From CAWAMR01 sp963783095 (GTDB lineage: Bacteria; Planctomycetota; Planctomycetia; Gemmatales; Gemmataceae): a stretch of DNA of 64,000 nt. The notes beneath the pieces were generated by a model that saw nothing but the letters and a program-made list of their open reading frames with translations, searched no databases and was not told where the DNA came from. Positions 1 through 9,547 of this stretch are shown here, one piece after another. The position numbers and the translations under genes were made by a program. Every line of letters begins with the position of its first letter. The stretch's first letter is position 1. Location of the stretch: the NCBI GenBank assembly GCA_963783095.1, contig CAWAMR010000020.1, forward strand, positions 248,001 to 312,000, given 5' to 3'.

Positions 1-129
1 TCGGCGAATGACGATGAGACCGAAGTGCTCAGAATTATCGAGATTGCGGCAAGGAAACGGAGAAACACCGAAGTCATGTTGAACGCTCCAGACTCAACAT
101 TGAGAATCGATCACTTGAAAGCGATTTAA
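1..129 (+). CDS. 3' end of an unidentified gene (partial)
   Basis: The first frame is open from base 1 to a TAA at 127-129 and gives 42 C-terminal residues, rich in charged residues and ending LRIDHLKAI. The start lies outside the window. The fragment is too short to assign to a family. It is followed by about 165 bases with no gene before the palindromic element. The open frame could be chance, but it reaches the window edge without a stop and its composition is protein-like. Confidence 0.4.
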   Translation, partial: SANDDETEVLRIIEIAARKRRNTEVMLNAPDSTLRIDHLKAI

Positions 130-294
130 CTATATCAGAACTTCGAGAGCCAAGTCGACTTCGAAACTTATATTCTGCCTAGAGGCCATTATATGTTACA
201 ATTCGCCTCAAACCCCTTGCTTCGTAGCAGACGTCGATCGTGATGGAAAGCCGCTAACAATTGACCCCGATACGCCGACGATCGCTGGTATTTA

Positions 295-385
295 GGAAGT
301 CAGGCAAGCGAGACGCTTGCCCTACGAATGATAAATGCCAGTTTCTCCCGCAACGTAGGGCAAGCGTCTCGCTTGCCTGACTTCC
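295..385. repeat. Perfect inverted repeat, 32-base arms (GGCAAGCGAGACGCTTGCC family)
   Basis: Bases 295-326 are the exact reverse complement of 354-385, with a 27-base loop. Each arm also holds an internal dyad (GCAAGCG/CGCTTGC), so the unit can fold as one long hairpin or as two short ones. It overlaps the beginning of the TPR reading frame and supplies its only ATG (328). I recall arms of this type as dispersed short repeats in planctomycete genomes; that is memory, not something shown here. Confidence 0.85.
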
Positions 386-842
386 CGCGGACGGGACTAG
401 CCTCTACTGATGTGGGCCTCGGCCGACGTGTTACAAAAGCCAAGGATTTCGACAAGTCTATCAAGGATCTCACCGAGTGTATTCAACTCGATCCCAAAAA
501 CGCAACCAGCTACGCCGTCAGAGCAATGGTCTACCTGGGAAAAGAAGATTTTGACAACGCCATCAAAGACTATACCGAGGCGATTCGACTCAATCCAAGG
601 TTCTCCGAAGCCTACGGAAACAGAGCCTCAGCCTATGTGGGCAAGAAGCAATACGACAAAGCTATCCAGGATTACACCAAGGCCATTCAACTCAATCCTA
701 AGGAGGGCATTCCCTACTACAACCGAGGGAAAGCATATTTTGAAAAGAAGGACTACGAAAGCGCCGCAAGGATTATGCCGAAGCGATTCGGCTCAATCCG
801 GATTTGAAAATGAACGAGGATTACACGAAGAAAATCAAGTAA
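328..842 (+). pseudogene. Tetratricopeptide-repeat protein, 5' end replaced and 3' end frameshifted
   Basis: From about residue 35 the frame encodes three TPR units with the motif A-I-x-D-Y-T-x-A-I-x-L-N-P. TPR units make protein-protein contacts. The frame at 328 is lost near 763. A single-base shift there restores KDYAEAIRLNPDL and a C-terminus ending KKIK with TAA at 840-842, so the original product continued to 842. The 5' end is odd: the only ATG lies in the loop of the inverted repeat at 295-385, and about 30 N-terminal residues are translated repeat. The native start and any signal peptide are probably gone. The 3' frameshift may be a sequencing error, but the 5' replacement is structural. 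Confidence 0.7.
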
Positions 843-940
843 GAATCACATCGTGTCCCTCTTGATCTGCTTACCCCGACCTGTTATTCTCACGATGTGA
901 GTTGTGTGATCCCGGCCCCTGCGGTACGACATACGACCGT

Positions 941-1625
941 ATGGCATTTGGCACTCGATCAACACTACCTGACTCACACCCCATTGCTTTGACCGACAAA
1001 GAACGTGCCCTCATCCTTCAGCAACGTGCTGAGGCCCAAGCAGAAGAACATCGTTACCGAGCCAATTTCCACGCCAGGTTGGGCGTAACACCACCCGTGA
1101 AAGCCCTTTTCGTTGCAATCCATTATGGGTTCACCATCCCGCCAGACTATTTGCCTGCGCGAGCCGCCCAGGAAGACTACAACCAGTTCGGCCCAACAGC
1201 GACTGAAGAAGAATGCCGGGTCGCGCTGATGAAATGTTTGAACAAGGGCTGGTTGCAGGTCATCGACGAGCCTGCCCTGGCAAAGATTTCCTCCGATCTC
1301 CGCGCAGCAAGTCCTTGGCCCGATCTACGGCGGCCTCCCGGAGGTCGGATGCGTCGATTTCACAGAATCAGGTGGCGCATCTGTGGCTAAGACTCTGCGA
1401 TCGATTCGGGCCGGACGATTGGGTACCTTACCGTTACGTCGATGTCGTTCACATCAAAACCGCTCATGTTTATCGGAGTTGGACGGCAGCAGTAGCGGCG
1501 ATGGACGAAATTCGCACACAGTACGAGAACGTCACCCTGACGGATCCTTTCCCCACTGGACCTTGGCGCGCAGTGGTGGCGACGGTTCCCCGAAGGCTAC
1601 CGGATCGACGTTGATGAGAGGTTGA
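941..1625 (+). pseudogene. Tandem paralogue 1 of an unknown family, frameshifted
   Basis: The family is not recognised. From ATG 941 the frame gives about 125 good residues (LTDKERALIL ... CLNKGWLQVIDE). It then shifts near 1310-1400, runs in another frame (LCDRFGPDDW ... FPTGPWRA), and shifts again near 1575 to give QWWRRFPEGYRIDVDER. Joined, these pieces align along their length with the next gene: CLNKGWLQVID with CLRRGWLRILD, and WWRRFPEGYR with WWERFPAGYR. At least three single-base indels are needed. It may be a broken gene, or the N-terminal half of a two-domain protein with sequencing errors, because the last frame runs on into paralogue 2. No signal peptide or membrane segment is seen. 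Confidence 0.6.
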
Positions 1626-2413
1626 AATGGCGGGGCCGAGGCTCCGGCGGCGGCGAAAGTTGTTACTTTCGTCACACCCGTGAAAAAGAGAACTCGAAGG
1701 AGTTGCTGCAAATCCTGCACACCCACAACGTCTCACCGGCCGAGTGGCTCCTCCTGGCAGCGATGGAAGGAGGGTCGAAACAATTGAAGGGAGCGAAACT
1801 GCCGCACTGGTTTGCTGAAGATGCTCACAGGGAATTCGGGATGGCAATTCCGGACGAGGAATACCGAACTGGCTTGGAAAAGTGCCTTCGACGAGGGTGG
1901 TTGAGAATTCTGGATCGGGACGCGGTCGCAGAGGTTCATACTCTGCTGCAAGACGATCCTGTGTTTTTGGCCATACCCAAAGAAGCAAGAATTGCTCCCA
2001 AAGGTTGCCACTATCGCTGCGAAAAAGACTTTCAAATGGGCAAACGAATTGCAATCCCGAATCCACCCGAAAGCCGATGGGGCGAAACAGACTTCTCACC
2101 CGCCGGAGCTGAATTGTACCGGACGATCTCAGCTCAGTGGCTCGGCCCGGGCTGGGAGGATGCTCTCGATGTCTCTAAAACACTCTACTGGGAAGAACAC
2201 AGCTACTGCGAATCGATGGACACCTTCCAGGAGGTCGTACAAGAGCATCTCGCCAACGGAAGATTCGTTCGGGCCAGTAGGATCGTCCCCATCCGTCCGT
2301 GGTGTGTCCACTGGTGGGAACGGTTCCCGGCAGGATACAGACTTGAACTTGAAATCGATGAGTCGGACGGCGGATTTCCAGTTCCTTCTCTCTCCAAGGA
2401 TTCCAACACATGA
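1622..2413 (+). CDS. Tandem paralogue 2 of the same unknown family
   Basis: Uninterrupted frame of about 263 codons from a TTG at 1622; the true start is uncertain because the frame continues upstream into paralogue 1. The recognisable part begins near ELLQILHTHNVSPAEW and contains CLRRGWLRILD (about residue 88) and WWERFPAGYRLELEID near the end. It is acidic, soluble and Trp-rich, without a signal peptide. The stop TGA (2411-2413) overlaps the ATG of the esterase gene (2410), so the two are probably translationally coupled. No function can be given. The paired copies suggest a duplicated accessory module, for example small-molecule sensing or immunity, but nothing in the sequence decides this. 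Confidence 0.65.
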   Translation: MKWRGRGSGGGESCYFRHTREKENSKELLQILHTHNVSPAEWLLLAAMEGGSKQLKGAKLPHWFAEDAHREFGMAIPDEEYRTGLEKCLRRGWLRILDRDAVAEVHTLLQDDPVFLAIPKEARIAPKGCHYRCEKDFQMGKRIAIPNPPESRWGETDFSPAGAELYRTISAQWLGPGWEDALDVSKTLYWEEHSYCESMDTFQEVVQEHLANGRFVRASRIVPIRPWCVHWWERFPAGYRLELEIDESDGGFPVPSLSKDSNT

Positions 2414-3678
2414 ATCGTTTCACTCTTCGGAAAATGGTTATGGCAAGCATCCTTTTCGGACTCTTCGCAGGTCCATCCGCAGCAGATGAATTTCCGGACC
2501 CGGCCAAGCTGCCGGCCCATGTCGATCTGCCCAATCCACTGGTGATGCTGGATGGGACGAAAGTTACCAGCAAAGAGGACTGGTTCAACAAGCGACGGCC
2601 CGAACTCAAGAAACTTTTTCTGCATTATATGTACGGCCAGTTCCCGCCCAAGCCCGACAAGATTACTGCCAAACTATTGCACGAAGACAAAGCTGCCTTC
2701 GGCGGCAAGGCCACCCTCAAGGAACTGGCGATCACCGTCGGCATCGAGAAGGCCCCGCCGATCTACCTGATGGTGGTAACGCCCAATCAGCGCAAAGGCC
2801 CGGCTCCGGTCTTTGTCGGCATCAGCTTTTGCGGCAATTATGCGATGGTCGACGATCCGAAAATCCACATCCCGACCTCGTGGGTTTATAACGGCCCCGG
2901 TGTGAAGGATAACCACGCGACCGAGGCCGGGCGCGGCAAGCAAAAAAGCGTATGGAACCTGGAACAATCGATCGATCGCGGTTACGCCGTCGCCACTTTC
3001 TACAACGGCGACATCGATCCGGACGTCAAGGAGACGCGCGGCGGAATGCGTCCTTACTGGAAGCAGGAAGGCAAGCCGGATGACACTGCAACCATCGCGG
3101 CCTGGAGCTGGGGCGTGCAGCGCGTGGTCGATTACGTTGTCACCGACAAGGATCTCGATCCCAAACGGATCATCTGCGTCGGCCATTCCCGGCTCGGCAA
3201 GACCGCCCTGCTCGCTTCCGCCTTCGATGATCGCATTGCACTGGCAATACCTCACCAGGCCGGTTGTGGTGGGACCGCGCCAGCCGGGGGAAAGTGGGGG
3301 AATCGGTGAAGCGGATCAACGACGTGTTCCCGCACTGGTTCTGCGGCAACTTCAAGCAATTCAATGACGACCCCAGCAAATTGCCGTTCGATCAAAACTG
3401 CCTGGTGGCCATTTGTGCTCCGCGTCCGGTGCTGTTTAGCAACGCCAAGGAGGACACCTGGGCCAACCCCGACGGCCAGTTTGAAGTGCTCAAAGCCGCC
3501 GACCCCGTTTATCGATTTCTGGGAGCGGAAGGCCTGGACGCCAAGGAACGACCGCCGATAGGCAAGCTGCTCGAAAGCAAGTTGGGCTACTTCATTCGGG
3601 AAGGCAAGCACGAAGATGAACAAGGCAGACTGGCAAGTGTTTCTGGATTACGCCGACAAACAGCTGGGAAAACCATGA
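2410..3678 (+). CDS. Secreted CE15-like (glucuronoyl esterase-type) alpha/beta hydrolase, two frameshifts
   Basis: The N-terminus is a signal peptide (residues 1-25, ending GPSAA). The body matches carbohydrate esterase family 15-like hydrolases, which cleave ester bonds between plant-wall glucuronic acid and lignin, or related esters. Visible family signs are the nucleophile motif GHSRLGK (about residue 257), an acidic patch DTWANPDG and the late histidine in GKHEMNKADW. The frame is lost near 3281 (one base missing after ACCGCGCC) and again near 3613 (one base extra before ATGAAC); the C-terminus then ends DYADKQLGKP with TGA at 3676-3678. All three triad regions lie on one reconstructed polypeptide of about 422 residues, a normal length, so the shifts look like sequence errors. 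The start overlaps the upstream stop (ATGA). Confidence 0.8.
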
Positions 3679-3681
3679 TCC

Positions 3682-3840
3682 ATCGTTTGCCGCTCTGCGG
3701 CGAACGTCTTGTCTTGCCGCTCCGCGGCTAAAACCTGCCTCGGTCGGAGACTCATTGATAGGGAGCCCAGCACATCGTAAGTGGTAGCGCTAAGCCGCGG
3801 AGCGGCAAGACAAGACGTTCGCCGCAGAGCGGCAAACGAT
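3682..3840. repeat. Perfect inverted repeat, 48-base arms, 63-base loop
   Basis: Bases 3682-3729 are the exact reverse complement of 3793-3840. The arms are rich in CGGCGAAC/GCCGCTCCGCGG words and contain smaller dyads of their own. The element starts 4 bases after the esterase stop and lies before the 3' end of the convergent exporter gene, so it could end transcription from both sides. No open frame or transposase is inside. The perfect arms imply recent formation or upkeep by gene conversion. Confidence 0.9.
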
Positions 3841-3934
3841 AGGGGTTGGTATGGTAGACTCGTGATTGGAGAATGGGAAAGGAGACTTTCATGATTGTCC
3901 GTCGAGAGGAGTTCATTCCCCGGATGCAGCACAA

Positions 3935-5236
3935 TTACGCAATGCGGGGGCATTCGGCAGCGCAATCTCCGGATTCATCGGTTTCAAGTTTGGGTTCGGC
4001 AGTTGCGGGCGGTTCCTCGGTCGCCGGGCTGAGTCGGGCACGCCTTCTTCCAGCCAGCAAAATGAGCAAAGCGCCTGCAGCGGTCAGGCACAGAATAGCG
4101 ATGATGGGCATGCTATTGTTTGGGGTCGCGGCACCGATCCCGGTCGAGATCAAAGCACCGATACCGAGTTGAAGGAACCCGAGTAGCGCTGATGCGCTGC
4201 CGGCGTTTTTCGTAAATGGTGCCAGAGCCAACGCCGATGCGTTTGGATTGGTCAGCCCGACGCAGCCCAAAAGGATAAACAGCAAAACCAGCGTACCGCC
4301 CAGCCCGTACCATTGTGCCCAGGCACCGGCAAGAAAGATCGCACCGGCCGTTACTTGCACGATCAGAAAGAAGCAAAACAGCGTCTCGCTCGAATAACGG
4401 CGGAGCAACAGCACATTGAGTTGGCTACAGCCAATAAACCCGCCTGCGAGAACTGCGAAGATCAAACTATAAGTCTCACGGGTCACATGGAAGCCGTCCA
4501 TAAAGATGATCGGCGAGCCGGCCACATAGGTAAACAGACCCGCGAATGAAAATGCCCCAGCTAAGGCATAGGTGGCAAAGCGCGGATTGCGGATGATCGC
4601 CAAATACTCGGCCAGGATCGCCCCCGGTCTCAGAGAGATGTCGAGATCGGGAGTATGGCCCTCCGGCAGCAGGAAATAAACCCCAGCCAGAATGGCCGCG
4701 ACAACACCAGCCAGCCCGAAGAATGCAGCCTTCCAACCAAACGCCGCGATGACCATGGTGCCAACGGTTGGGGCCAGCAACGGCGAGGCTGCGATGAACA
4801 AGAACAGAAGCGAAAGAATCTTGGCACTATCCTTGACGGGAAAGAAGTCCCGTACCATCGCGATCGAAGCCACCTGCGCAACGCAGCCGCCGAGCGCCTG
4901 GATGAATCGGAGCGCGACAAGGGTATTCACGTCGGGCGAAGCGGTGCAACCGATGGAGGCCGCGATAAACAGGCTCAGCCCGGCAACCAGGGGCCGCTTC
5001 CGCCCGAATCGATCCAGCAACGGGCCATAGACGATCTGTCCTAACGCCAGCCCGATGAAGTAACTGGAAAGGGTCAAGGCGATTGTCGTACTTGGTACGC
5101 CGAACTCCACCGCCAGTTCCGGAAAGGCGGGCAGGTACATATCGATGGCGAACGGACTGACCACGCTCAAACTGCCAAGCAGCGAAAGGATGAATAGATT
5201 CGATCGTTGGGTGGACACAAGCAATGCCTTCCTCAA
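3935..5236 (-). CDS. Bcr/CflA-family MFS drug exporter
   Basis: 433 residues, close to the usual 400 of this family plus a polar tail. Inner-membrane proton antiporter of the major facilitator superfamily, DHA1 group; relatives export bicyclomycin, chloramphenicol and similar drugs. The first segment carries the Bcr/CflA signature S.FAIDMYLPAFP (about residues 28-40). The MFS loop motif G.LLDRFGRKRPL follows segment 2, and RFIQALGGCVAQVASIAMVRD follows segment 4. About 12 hydrophobic segments are present, then a Pro/Glu-rich C-terminal tail of about 35 residues. It is transcribed alone, convergent with the esterase; the gap to the next gene upstream is 265 bases. Substrate cannot be predicted. 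Confidence 0.88.
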   Translation of the reverse strand: MRKALLVSTQRSNLFILSLLGSLSVVSPFAIDMYLPAFPELAVEFGVPSTTIALTLSSYFIGLALGQIVYGPLLDRFGRKRPLVAGLSLFIAASIGCTASPDVNTLVALRFIQALGGCVAQVASIAMVRDFFPVKDSAKILSLLFLFIAASPLLAPTVGTMVIAAFGWKAAFFGLAGVVAAILAGVYFLLPEGHTPDLDISLRPGAILAEYLAIIRNPRFATYALAGAFSFAGLFTYVAGSPIIFMDGFHVTRETYSLIFAVLAGGFIGCSQLNVLLLRRYSSETLFCFFLIVQVTAGAIFLAGAWAQWYGLGGTLVLLFILLGCVGLTNPNASALALAPFTKNAGSASALLGFLQLGIGALISTGIGAATPNNSMPIIAILCLTAAGALLILLAGRRRARLSPATEEPPATAEPKLETDESGDCAAECPRIA

Positions 5237-5501
5237 AAGGTGTTTTTCGGGATCATTCGGGCGGGTTTAGGTTGGGCCAGTGACTCAGAGGTATAGTGCC
5301 CCAAGTTACCGAATCTAACACGTCGTGGAGAGGGATTGAATCGGAGAGGTTGCCGGGAACTCGATAGTTGCTTCGGCAAAAGGTGAGTCTTGCAGCTACG
5401 AGAAGAATATTTTAGACAGAATGGACAGGATGGACAGGATAAAAGATGGAAGACAAAAAGGGAGTTTCTCGACCTCTTTATTGCACCTGTTCAGTGCCCC
5501 T
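5237..5501. other. Intergenic, no gene seen
   Basis: Lies between the exporter start and the 3' end of the DUF4838 gene. It contains the short direct repeat GGACAGGATGGACAGGAT near 5425 and an AT-richer stretch around 5400-5470. No supported reading frame was found; the promoter of the exporter should be in the right-hand part. Confidence 0.5.
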
Positions 5502-7436
5502 TTAAGGTTTGTGCACTGGTCGCACCCAGCCCAACTTCAACCAGTTGGCATCTTCTCCCCACGAGATATAAGCGACGTTTAACGCCAAAGGCATCTTGCG
5601 AAACACATCCTGCATGAAGGCATATCGTTCATCGAGCGTTTTCTTGACTGCCAGCTTGTCCGCTTTTGCTGGGTCGAGCAGAAACGCATGTGCCCGCGCT
5701 TCCAGTTCTGTCCAGCGTAGGCCAGTCTCAAGGAAGGCGATTCGCTTGGTTACATTTGAGTCGTTTGCAGCCAATTTGCCGGCTTGTGCCAGATCGTCGC
5801 GCAGTTCGGCCAGCGCTTTGGGTGTAAGAACTTCGGCGGCCTTCACTTTCTTCTTCGCCGCTTCGTTCATGAGCACTTCCAGATGGTCAAAATATCGGCG
5901 GATTGCTGGGCCCGCCGGCCCGAAACCGGTGCGGCAAAAGTCATCGACGATCGCATCGATGCTTTGCTCGGGATTCCAGTGCAGTCTGGCCACGACATAA
6001 TAGTTCAGACCTTGCGTGGCCCAGTGATGGACGCAGGCGTCAAAATCGGTTCCCATCATGCCGTGATTCGCCATGTAGCGAAAGTCTTCGCCGAACTTGT
6101 GCATGTAGAGCAGCGGCAGGCCGTCACGCCGGCCCAGCAACAGCAAATTGGGTCGAAAGAAGATTCGCTTTGCGGCCTTGGACCAGTCATCCCAATCTCT
6201 CAAACTCTCTTGTCGGTAGTCGTCGTAGTGGTAACTCATTGAACTGAAGCGGACCACGAGATTCGGGTGCAGTTTCCTCCCAACGGGCGCAGCGGTATAA
6301 GCGCTGTAGGAGTCAACGACCAGAAACTTGTCGGGATGAACCTTTACCACTTGCTCGGCGATGGCGTTCCAGAAATAAGTCGCCCGGTCGGTCAGCGAGA
6401 CATGCTCGAAGTCCCGGCGATCTCCCTTGGAAAAGTCCCAGAGCATGATTTTTCGACCTTTGGCGGAGTCGAGAGCTTCGCACTTGGGGCAAGTGCAAAA
6501 CGACTGTCGGCCGCCGTCGTTCGGCCCAATGGCCATGCCCAGCAAGTTGGGATTGCGCTTCAATTCCTCGATTTTTTCCCTCGCGATCGCTGCAATCAGT
6601 TCCGGATTCGACATGCACAGCCTGGCGCGGTTCGGCTGCCGCGACTGGTCCCTGCTGCCATCGGCCTGAAGAGCGAACCAGTCGGGATGGTCCTTGCCGT
6701 ATTTGCCCCACAGTTCGGTAAAGGCATGGCCGCCGTTCATGTTCAGGGTTCCGCCCAGTCGATGCCAGGCGAACCAGTCGGGGGACTGGTTTTTCGTTCG
6801 TTCGGCCTCGGCGTGCGTCGAGAGATAATCTTCTTTGGTGAAGCCGAGGTTATTCAAGCCAACCTGGACGCGATCGTGGTACGGCATGTTGCGGATGCGC
6901 CGTTGCGCCAGTTTAGGCGTGAAGCGCTGCTCGAAATCTTCGACAACAATCGTTTCCTTGTGCGGCATTACCTTGCCCAGTTCACCGGGCCAGAGATAGC
7001 GCACGCCCAGCTTGTCCTCAAGGAACGTCGTGACGGCGTAGCGGGTACCATCCGGATCGGTGGGGGTTTTGGCATCGGTGCCGAAGAGTGCCAGTACATT
7101 GCCCTTGGCCGACAGGACAATGCCGCCCGCTCCCAGACCCTTGGAAGTCAGCCCCAGCTTTTGAGTGAGCTTGCTTTCACCCACCAGAATCCAGGCCTGA
7201 TCCTTGCCGGCATCGCCACGAATCTGGTTCTCGGTGCGGATCGGCAGATCGGCCCCGGACATCTCCTTGATGTGGTCGCGCAGAAGCCGGGCAGCGGCCT
7301 CGATAACGGGTGTCGGTTTTTCCGGAAGAATGATGACGGCACGGGCCTGACCTTTATCGACAAGAACAGCGCATTGCCCACGATTGGTGATGCACATAGT
7401 CGCCACTACGACCAACATAGTCATCCATCGGTTCAT
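5502..7436 (-). CDS. Secreted DUF4838-domain protein
   Basis: 644 residues with a signal peptide (about residues 1-23, ending RGQCA). The N-terminal part (about 30-160) resembles the small beta/alpha domain found before catalytic domains in glycoside hydrolases such as GH20/GH67 (VIEAAARLLRDHIKEMSGADLPI). The main part has DUF4838 landmarks: HAFTELWGKYGKDHPDWFALQ, then GMAIGPNDGG followed by CTCPKC, and a C-terminal helical region. DUF4838 proteins are common in planctomycetes and Bacteroidota and are thought to act on polysaccharides; no activity has been assigned that I know of. The reading frame is intact. A hairpin (7465-7526) separates it from the upstream phosphatase gene on the same strand. 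Confidence 0.82.
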   Translation of the reverse strand: MNRWMTMLVVVATMCITNRGQCAVLVDKGQARAVIILPEKPTPVIEAAARLLRDHIKEMSGADLPIRTENQIRGDAGKDQAWILVGESKLTQKLGLTSKGLGAGGIVLSAKGNVLALFGTDAKTPTDPDGTRYAVTTFLEDKLGVRYLWPGELGKVMPHKETIVVEDFEQRFTPKLAQRRIRNMPYHDRVQVGLNNLGFTKEDYLSTHAEAERTKNQSPDWFAWHRLGGTLNMNGGHAFTELWGKYGKDHPDWFALQADGSRDQSRQPNRARLCMSNPELIAAIAREKIEELKRNPNLLGMAIGPNDGGRQSFCTCPKCEALDSAKGRKIMLWDFSKGDRRDFEHVSLTDRATYFWNAIAEQVVKVHPDKFLVVDSYSAYTAAPVGRKLHPNLVVRFSSMSYHYDDYRQESLRDWDDWSKAAKRIFFRPNLLLLGRRDGLPLLYMHKFGEDFRYMANHGMMGTDFDACVHHWATQGLNYYVVARLHWNPEQSIDAIVDDFCRTGFGPAGPAIRRYFDHLEVLMNEAAKKKVKAAEVLTPKALAELRDDLAQAGKLAANDSNVTKRIAFLETGLRWTELEARAHAFLLDPAKADKLAVKKTLDERYAFMQDVFRKMPLALNVAYISWGEDANWLKLGWVRPVHKP

Positions 7437-7464
7437 AACTGCACCTGCTGATTACCCCAATTTG

Positions 7465-7526
7465 AAATGATTCCGAATGATCCCAGGGTGAGGCTTTGCG
7501 AACCCTGGGATCATTCGGAATCATTT
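7465..7526 (-). repeat. Inverted repeat, 25-base arms, carrying the CCCAGGGTGAGGC dispersed motif
   Basis: Bases 7465-7489 are the exact reverse complement of 7502-7526, with a 12-base loop. The core at 7481-7510 reads the same as the element found twice at 22224-22372, so this is a dispersed family. The right arm includes the stop codon of the phosphatase gene (TGA at 7523-7521), so it sits where an intrinsic terminator would be. There is no T-run after it, so it may protect mRNA ends rather than terminate. Confidence 0.8.
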
Positions 7527-8753
7527 GCTCAACTCAAACGTATCGAACAACGCGCCCTTTTTGGTCGAATGCTTTCAACTCCAGGCTGTTGCCGTGAATG
7601 TTTACCAGACAGAAATGATAATCGACCCGGCATTGTTTCTTGAACCATGTCGGCGTCGGCGAAAGTTCTCGAGTTTTCCTCCGCCTCCGCCCGAGGTGAT
7701 GTAGATGACGCCCTTCTCCTTCACCACCTTGCCGGCCCGCAACGGCCAACTGCGTTCATAGAGGTGAATGTGGCCGTTGAAGCACAGATCGACGTTGTGC
7801 TTCTCGTAGAGTTGCACCAGGTTACGCGCATTCAAATCGCCGTAACGGCCAGGCCCCTTCCAGGTATTGCCGTAATCGTCATCATCCGATGAATAGGCCG
7901 GGTGATGGTGGTAGACGATCTTCCATTTGGCCGTCGATTTGCCGAGTTCCCGATCGAGCCAATTGAACTGTTCGGTTTCCGGCTTCACCGATTTGTTGGT
8001 GTCGATCACAAAGAAATCGGCGTTGCCGTAGGTGTATCGATAGTAGTACTTGGGGGCCGGCATCGAGAAGTATTTGTAGTAATGGGCATGATTTTTCTCG
8101 TGGTTGCCGATGGTCGGAAACATGGCCACCCGGCTCAACAACTCCGAACAGGGGCCGAACAGCTCATCGATCCACTCCTTCTTGTCAGGCCCATTATCCA
8201 CCACGTCGCCCAGGTGAATGACAAAGTTCGGTCGGCGCTCCCACATCAACTTGCCGATTTGACCAGTCATTTTCGGGTTCTTTTGCGTATCGCCGATCAC
8301 GGTGAAGGAAAACGCGGAATCTTCATCGACGGCAGTCATGAATGTGAGCAGATCGGAGGTTATGATCTTGCCCGCGTCCGTGGTGGTCGAGACGCGGTAG
8401 ATATATTTGCTGTTGGGCTTCAGGTCGCGCAAGGCGACTTCGTGGATGGTGATGTTGTCACCACCGGATGCTTTCCCGGTCATCGAAGTGCTGCTCGGTC
8501 CATACTCGACCGTTGAACTGCCGGGCTGAGCAGTTTCCCACATGATGGTAATCGAGTCGCGGGTGGGATACTGAAGGTATGGCTTCACGACGAAGCCGGT
8601 TTCAACCGCTGGGATCGCCGGCGGCGAAGGATTTTTGCTGGGTTGGGCTATGGTGGGTTCTTCTTGTCGCAGGAGGAGAACAGCGGCAAGAATGCCAATG
8701 CAACTGGCGAGAACCCAGATTTTCCGAGTGCTGTGAGACATGAAAGGACTCAC
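7521..8753 (-). CDS. Secreted purple-acid-phosphatase-like metallophosphoesterase, frameshifted 3' end
   Basis: About 410 residues when joined. Signal/anchor segment at residues 8-27, a fibronectin-III-like N-terminal domain (about 50-145, VKPYLQYPTRDSITIMWET), then a calcineurin-like phosphoesterase domain. Metal-binding motifs are seen in order: GDTQ, HLGDVVDNG, TIGNHEKNH, YHHHPAYS and GHIHLYER. This fits two-metal hydrolysis of phosphate esters outside the cytoplasm. The frame is lost in a Gly/Arg-rich stretch near 7680 and again at an A5 run near 7560. With both repaired it ends KGALFDTFELSK with TGA at 7521-7523. All metal ligands lie before the first shift. The start overlaps the stop of the next upstream gene by 4 bases (ATGA). 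Confidence 0.82.
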
Positions 8754-9388
8754 TCCTTGCCCGCAATTTCAAACTCGCATTTCAGAAGAGAGAAATCCGG
8801 GAGTTGGATTGTTTTGCTCTTCTTCCACTTCTCGAAAACTTTCCCCTCGGGGCTGACTCGGACAAATACCGTGTAGTTCCCTGTGGCCAAAACAGGAATG
8901 TCCGCCGTGAAGTACAAGGCCTGACCCGCAGGCTCGCTATCCATGTATGGCCCAGTGAATTTACAGGCACCCAAGAGAAAGATCGTCCTTTCGCTCAGAA
9001 AGAATTCTTTGGGTTTTCCGAGTTCGGTCAAAAAGCTGCGGTTTGGCCCTGTCCCGTCGCCGGGAAGACGACCGACCAACCTGAGAGATTTTCGCGGCAC
9101 CCTTAAACGTCCGGCCACGAGACCCTCAAGCTTATTTTGTTTGTGAGCTTCTGCGTATTGACCACGAATGGAAAGAGCCTTGTCCGGCTTAGGAATGACG
9201 AACACGCCACTTGGCAAATCGTCCGTGGCTGTTTCCGTCACGGTTTTCGATTCGCCGAGGTCAACGAATCGTACAGTCTCGATGTCCAACGGCTTGACTG
9301 GCTGAGGCTCGTTTATTGGTGATGAAAGCGCCAAGCCCGTGCTCGCCAAGACGAGCAAACTGAGAAGTAACGCCCATGAGTTCCGCAT
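8750..9388 (-). CDS. Secreted protein of unknown function
   Basis: I chose ATG 9388 (MRNSWALLLSLLVLASTGLA) because it begins a clear signal peptide; the longer frame to 9520 adds 44 residues without protein character. The product is about 212 residues with no recognised domain. The C-terminal half (ALYFTADIPVLATGNYTVFVRVSPEGKVFEKW) reads like a beta-sandwich. The stop overlaps the ATG of the phosphatase gene by 4 bases (8750-8753), so the two form an operon with coupled translation, and this protein may act with the phosphatase in the periplasm. That link is inference. Confidence 0.65.
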   Translation of the reverse strand: MRNSWALLLSLLVLASTGLALSSPINEPQPVKPLDIETVRFVDLGESKTVTETATDDLPSGVFVIPKPDKALSIRGQYAEAHKQNKLEGLVAGRLRVPRKSLRLVGRLPGDGTGPNRSFLTELGKPKEFFLSERTIFLLGACKFTGPYMDSEPAGQALYFTADIPVLATGNYTVFVRVSPEGKVFEKWKKSKTIQLPDFSLLKCEFEIAGKE

Positions 9389-9547
9389 GAATTGGTGTCC
9401 TTGTTGGCCCGACCTTTGGCAAGAAAACAGCGGCAAGAGACTATCCATGAGGAAGGCAGGAAAGCAAGAACAATCAAAAACCCTTGTTCCTACTTTGCTG
9501 CCTTCCTTATTTCTCTCCAAAAGCGTCTCTTATCTGTTTTTTGAAAT

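Noticed and set aside
6267..7451. 394-codon open frame on the plus strand
   Set aside because: It lies wholly antisense to the DUF4838 gene, whose motifs and signal peptide are clear. Its composition is that of a reverse-frame shadow.
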